A DNA stretch of 64,000 nt from Apostichopus japonicus (taxonomy: Eukaryota > Echinodermata > Holothuroidea > Aspidochirotida > Stichopodidae). The notes below the pieces were generated by a model. It had not been told where the DNA came from. It ran no database searches and worked only from the letters and a program-made list of their open reading frames with translations. Both the position numbers and the translations under genes were made by a program. Shown one piece after another: positions 61,216 through 64,000 of this stretch (positions are counted from its first letter, which is position 1; each line of letters begins with the position of its first letter). Location of the stretch: the NCBI RefSeq assembly GCF_037975245.1, contig NC_092564.1:15522984-15586983 (forward strand), read 5' to 3'.

Positions 61216-61281
61216 GGAGTGACTCGAACTCGGGACCTTATGATTGAAAGGCACCGGCGTTAACCACTGAGCTAACACTCC
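61216..61281 (-). repeat. tRNA-like Pol III element (tRNA-derived SINE head or tRNA relic)
   Basis: On the minus strand the 66 bases open with GGAGTGTTAGCTCAGTGG, a perfect Pol III A box (TAGCTCAGTGG), and end with GAGTTCGAGTCACTCC, which holds a B box core (GTTCGAGTC). The ends GGAGTG/CACTCC pair over six bases, and CCTT...AAGG closes an anticodon-like arm with an eight-base loop. After the T loop only one arm's worth of sequence remains, so T stem and acceptor cannot both form. It is not a functional tRNA. A tRNA-derived SINE promoter is the simplest reading. Confidence 0.6.
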
Positions 61282-61599
61282 ACAATAAAATAAATAACTC
61301 TCAATAAAAAATAGCTCACAATATAATAAATAATAGACTAGACCTACACTTTAGTCCTAAGGGCATTAGGCCTTCGATATAATCCACATTACGAAAATCA
61401 TTTCGCTACCTGTTCACAAACTTTTAGTTGAACGTGTTACACAAATTGACCAAAGTTATTGATAAATAAATGGGAATAGAATGCTAAAAATTTCAGATAA
61501 ACGCAATATGGACCTTTAACTGTCATACGGAATAACAGCTAATGAAGATCCATCTTGTCGTAAAGCTTGGGGGTAACGTTTGGTTTGCCCCTTTAAAAC

Positions 61600-61888
61600 A
61601 AAGTCACGTGTTCCACTGCCCGTCGAAGTCCGTCCCCTCGCGCTCCCCCAAGACGAAACCCTTTCCCGCTGTCATTTGAATGACAAACTTTACCCACAGG
61701 CAAAGAGCGATGCACTTTACATTTTGTAGCTACCATGATATAGCGTCATGTGTCGAAATATTTGTGGTGACGTCATTAAATTTCCCCCACGCCCGCTTGG
61801 AATGTAAAAAAGACGTCATTGCCACAAATAAACGTTTTCGTAACCGTCAACCAACACAAATTTCCCAAGAATATCTCACGTTAAGCGG
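61600..61888 (+). promoter_or_regulatory. Candidate promoter and 5' UTR exon of the ATF2-like gene
   Basis: A CpG-rich stretch (61600-61680) leads to sequence ending in a good splice donor, AAGCGG|GTAAGT (exon end 61888). It is about 760 bases upstream of the acceptor of the exon holding the ATG. It contains a perfect palindromic CRE, TGACGTCA, at 61768-61775, a second ACGTCA half-site at 61813-61818 and GCGTCAT at 61743-61749. The transcription start is not determined. Confidence 0.5.
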
Positions 61889-62648
61889 GTAAGTTAAGAT
61901 TCCTTACATACATTAGTATCAAATTTACTAGTTCAAAAACGTTTCACGCTATTTTCGCTTCATTTCGTTTCAGTAATCGTTAGTTGTACTCCTTAAAAAT
62001 GGCTTCCCTGTTTGTTTCGATTTTTCTGTTGTCTGTCTGACGAGTATCGCAGAAGACATGGTCTGCATTAACATAGTGTAGGCTAGGTTAGCTTTAACGT
62101 ATGTACTATCAGTAGGCCTATAGGTTAGGCCGCGAGAACGGGTAATAGCGAACGAGTAAAGCATAGCCACAGTTGTGGGGTGTAAGGACAAGAAGGGCAC
62201 AAATGTCATGTTAATTTTATAAAGTCGTCAGTATTGTTTCGAAATGTTAAGCATGTTAAAGCTTGTTGGAACTTAGGCTACAACTTCAATTGACAGTTTG
62301 ATCCTCTCGATTATAGCTAGACAATAAAGAGTGTTAAAATTAGAGAGTAACATGTATCAGGGAGGGAAACAGTTTTTTATGCTTTAAGAGAAGCTCTAAA
62401 GTATTGTTTGTTTTGTTATATCGCTCCTAGAGTATTTAGAGCATTGTGTGTCTACACCCTGGGCTTGTGTGTCTTCAGGTTATTTCCCCTTTCAATGTAC
62501 TTTTGTAAAAATTCGCAAGTTCTCTGCACTTTGCACATCAGTGACATGCTAGACCTAGTGGAAACATTTTTTCTGTGTTTGACACTTTTCCAAACTACCT
62601 TAATATTTTATGACTATTTATATCAATGTGCCATCTTTAATTTCGCAG
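61889..62648. other. Probable intron 1 of the ATF2-like gene
   Basis: From GTAAGT to TTTCGCAG. TAGGCCTA lies at 62113-62120. A long plus-strand frame at 62408-62758 reads across the 3' part of the intron, through the real exon and past its donor; it is not the product. Confidence 0.5.
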
Positions 62649-62656
62649 AGCTTAAA

Positions 62657-62707
62657 ATGAACAACGAAGACAAGCCCTTTCCATGTACTATTGGATCATG
62701 TAAACAG
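62657..62707 (+). CDS. ATF2-like coding exon 1
   Basis: Only 17 codons, from ATG (CTTAAAATGAAC) to CAG|GTCAGT. Contains the two zinc-binding Cys of the finger. Confidence 0.88.
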
Positions 62708-63515
62708 GTCAGTTATGCATACAAATGCATTGAAATTGACACAGTAACCAAGAATTAGTTCAGTTTAGAATATCTACTAATTGTCAGAAGTTTGTCCCAT
62801 TATTCCCAGATTTTCTCCTTATTTCCACCTTAGAGAGGAAAGTTTGAAATATATCATGGAAATAGTTTACCCAGTGTTCATTTGTGGTGATTCCTCAATG
62901 TTCTGAGCTGTATATTTCAAATTTCAAAATAAGATTTCTTAATGAAAAACTTAGCACAAGTATACATTTATTAAGTTGTGTGCGGCAACAGGGTGGATAT
63001 ATCATATAGTATATAACCTGCATCATTAGGCCATAGGTTGTCTGGAATACAAAACATACATTTGTCCCTGTGTTTGGACTATCAAAAACTTCTGTTCAAT
63101 TGTGCATAGTACACAAGTACAATTTGAATATTTAAATATCATATCCAAATAATAGTGGATCCAGGTAATATAGAGGTCCAGTTAACTCCTGTGTGATATT
63201 CCTAGCTAGGCCTGTGAAATGACTGTTCGTTCAGGTTCCATAAACACTCAACATTTTTAAAGCAACTGGTAACATGCAATGCAATTTGCAATTGATATAA
63301 CAATCACATTCTTAACCTTGCATCTAGTTTGTTGAAAGTCTGAAAGATCTATACATGTGTCTTCTCGATCTAACATTCAAATAATTCAGAATGCAAATTT
63401 GTCAATTTTCCACTTTGCTCATTTCTTATTCAGCGTTTCGCCAATGCGGACCACCTTCATGTGCACTGTCTCAAGCATGAGATGTCTCTTAAGTCGTTAG
63501 ACACACCTGTCATAA
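62657..63515 (+). CDS. ATF2/ATF7/CREB5-type bZIP transcription factor, N terminus (partial)
   Basis: Two exons of a nuclear bZIP factor of the ATF2 group. Exon 1 codes MNNEDKPFPCTIGSCKQ (62657-62707, acceptor at 62647-62648, donor GTCAGT). Exon 2 codes RFANADHLHVHCLKHEMSLK and SLDTPVI (63434-63515, acceptor TTATTCAG, donor GTAAGT). Together they form one C2H2 zinc finger with the spacing C-x4-C-x12-H-x3-H, followed by HEMSLK. That is the exact layout of the N-terminal finger of ATF2, including the intron position after the Gln of KQ|RF. The JNK/p38 docking and TPTPTR phosphorylation segment and the bZIP domain lie past the right edge, so ATF2, ATF7 and CREB5 cannot be told apart. Confidence 0.88.
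63434..63515 (+). CDS. ATF2-like coding exon 2
   Basis: 82 bases; contains the two zinc-binding His of the finger and the HEMSLK tail; ends in phase 1 at ATAA|GTAAGT. Confidence 0.9.
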
Positions 63516-64000
63516 GTAAGTTGTTTATATATTCATCATAGCTTTACTCATAAGGGTCTCAGTATCTCTCCCTTAAATATGCTAGGAAGTGAAATAATTA
63601 TCTACCATGTGCAAAATTAAGGGGAAAATGTTTCATACACTTTCTCTCACTGAGATGTTTTTTGTCATTTAATGTTTATCAATGTATTTCCTGCTTTAAT
63701 GAAGCTTGGAACAATATGTAGCAACTACCTTTCATCGCTTGTTTGTGGTAATCAACACATTCATTGAATGCCCTGGTACAGATCACATACAGTAGTGTGC
63801 GACAAGGCTGTACAGTTGCACACAGACTTGCATCTAGCACACCAACACACATCCCATTGGTCATTGAAACACTTGACCGGAAGGCGGTGTGACAACTATG
63901 CAAGTCCCTAACTTAAATGTGCTTTGCAAAGTTAGAAGGTTTTTACAGATTGATGCAGGCTAAAGTATAACTACTGGATGGAATGAAGGTGATGCATGTT
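63516..64000. other. Intron of the ATF2-like gene to window end
   Basis: AT-rich non-coding sequence; no further exon is seen before the edge. Confidence 0.6.

Noticed and set aside
62408-62758. 116-residue frame ending in the ATF2-like exon
   Set aside because: Its first two thirds are intron; the acceptor at 62647-62648 and ATG at 62657 match the ATF2 family start, and it overruns the donor at 62708.

Overview
This window is AT-rich, intron-rich metazoan DNA. The proteins look like those of a deuterostome invertebrate, and an echinoderm is my best guess, but that rests on general impression and no diagnostic gene proves it. Coding exons are short, bounded by GT/AG sites and separated by kilobase introns full of decayed repeats, so most long open frames are chance or repeat translations. 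I found no rRNA, CRISPR or bacterial features.

Four genes can be read exon by exon. (1) A class I myosin of the Myo1a/Myo1b type is on the minus strand. It has a probable start exon at 32454-32579 and motor-domain exons at 18889-19080 and 6489-6604; the rest lies beyond the left edge. (2) A complete RSU1 (Ras suppressor 1, leucine-rich repeats) is on the plus strand in eight coding exons between 43847 and 51633 and encodes 276 residues. (3) A complete HIGD1A-like mitochondrial HIG1-domain gene is on the minus strand in two coding exons (58276-58375, 57476-57657) and encodes 93 residues; its first exon is too short to show as a long open frame. (4) The 5' end of an ATF2/ATF7/CREB5-type transcription factor is on the plus strand (62657-62707, 63434-63515). 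A candidate promoter and 5' UTR exon sit at about 61600-61888 and carry a perfect CRE. The myosin and RSU1 are divergent, RSU1 and HIGD1A converge, and HIGD1A and the ATF gene are divergent across about 4 kb.

Region by region: 1-6488 is repeat territory inside a myosin intron. It holds a 0.5-kb tandem duplication at 231-1274 and a 5.0-kb element at 1396-6405 with 17-bp perfect terminal inverted repeats and a TTCA target duplication. That element carries a two-exon candidate ORF, a 0.3-kb tandem duplication and a broken Copia gag fragment. 6605-18888 and 19081-32453 are large myosin introns with dispersed repeats and an imperfect 12-bp minisatellite. 32580-43846 is largely featureless apart from a tandem array at 41538-42078. 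51634-57475 is intergenic with an unidentified protein-like exon (53135-53411) and a perfect 23-bp hairpin. 58600-59400 is a decayed non-LTR retrotransposon, and 60620-61281 holds a dispersed repeat and a tRNA-like Pol III element.

The most interesting non-genic signals are the TIR element ending 84 bp from a myosin splice donor, the spread of perfect DR1 nuclear-receptor sites (partly by repeats), an excess of the palindrome TAGGCCTA, and the CREs at the ATF gene's own presumed promoter.
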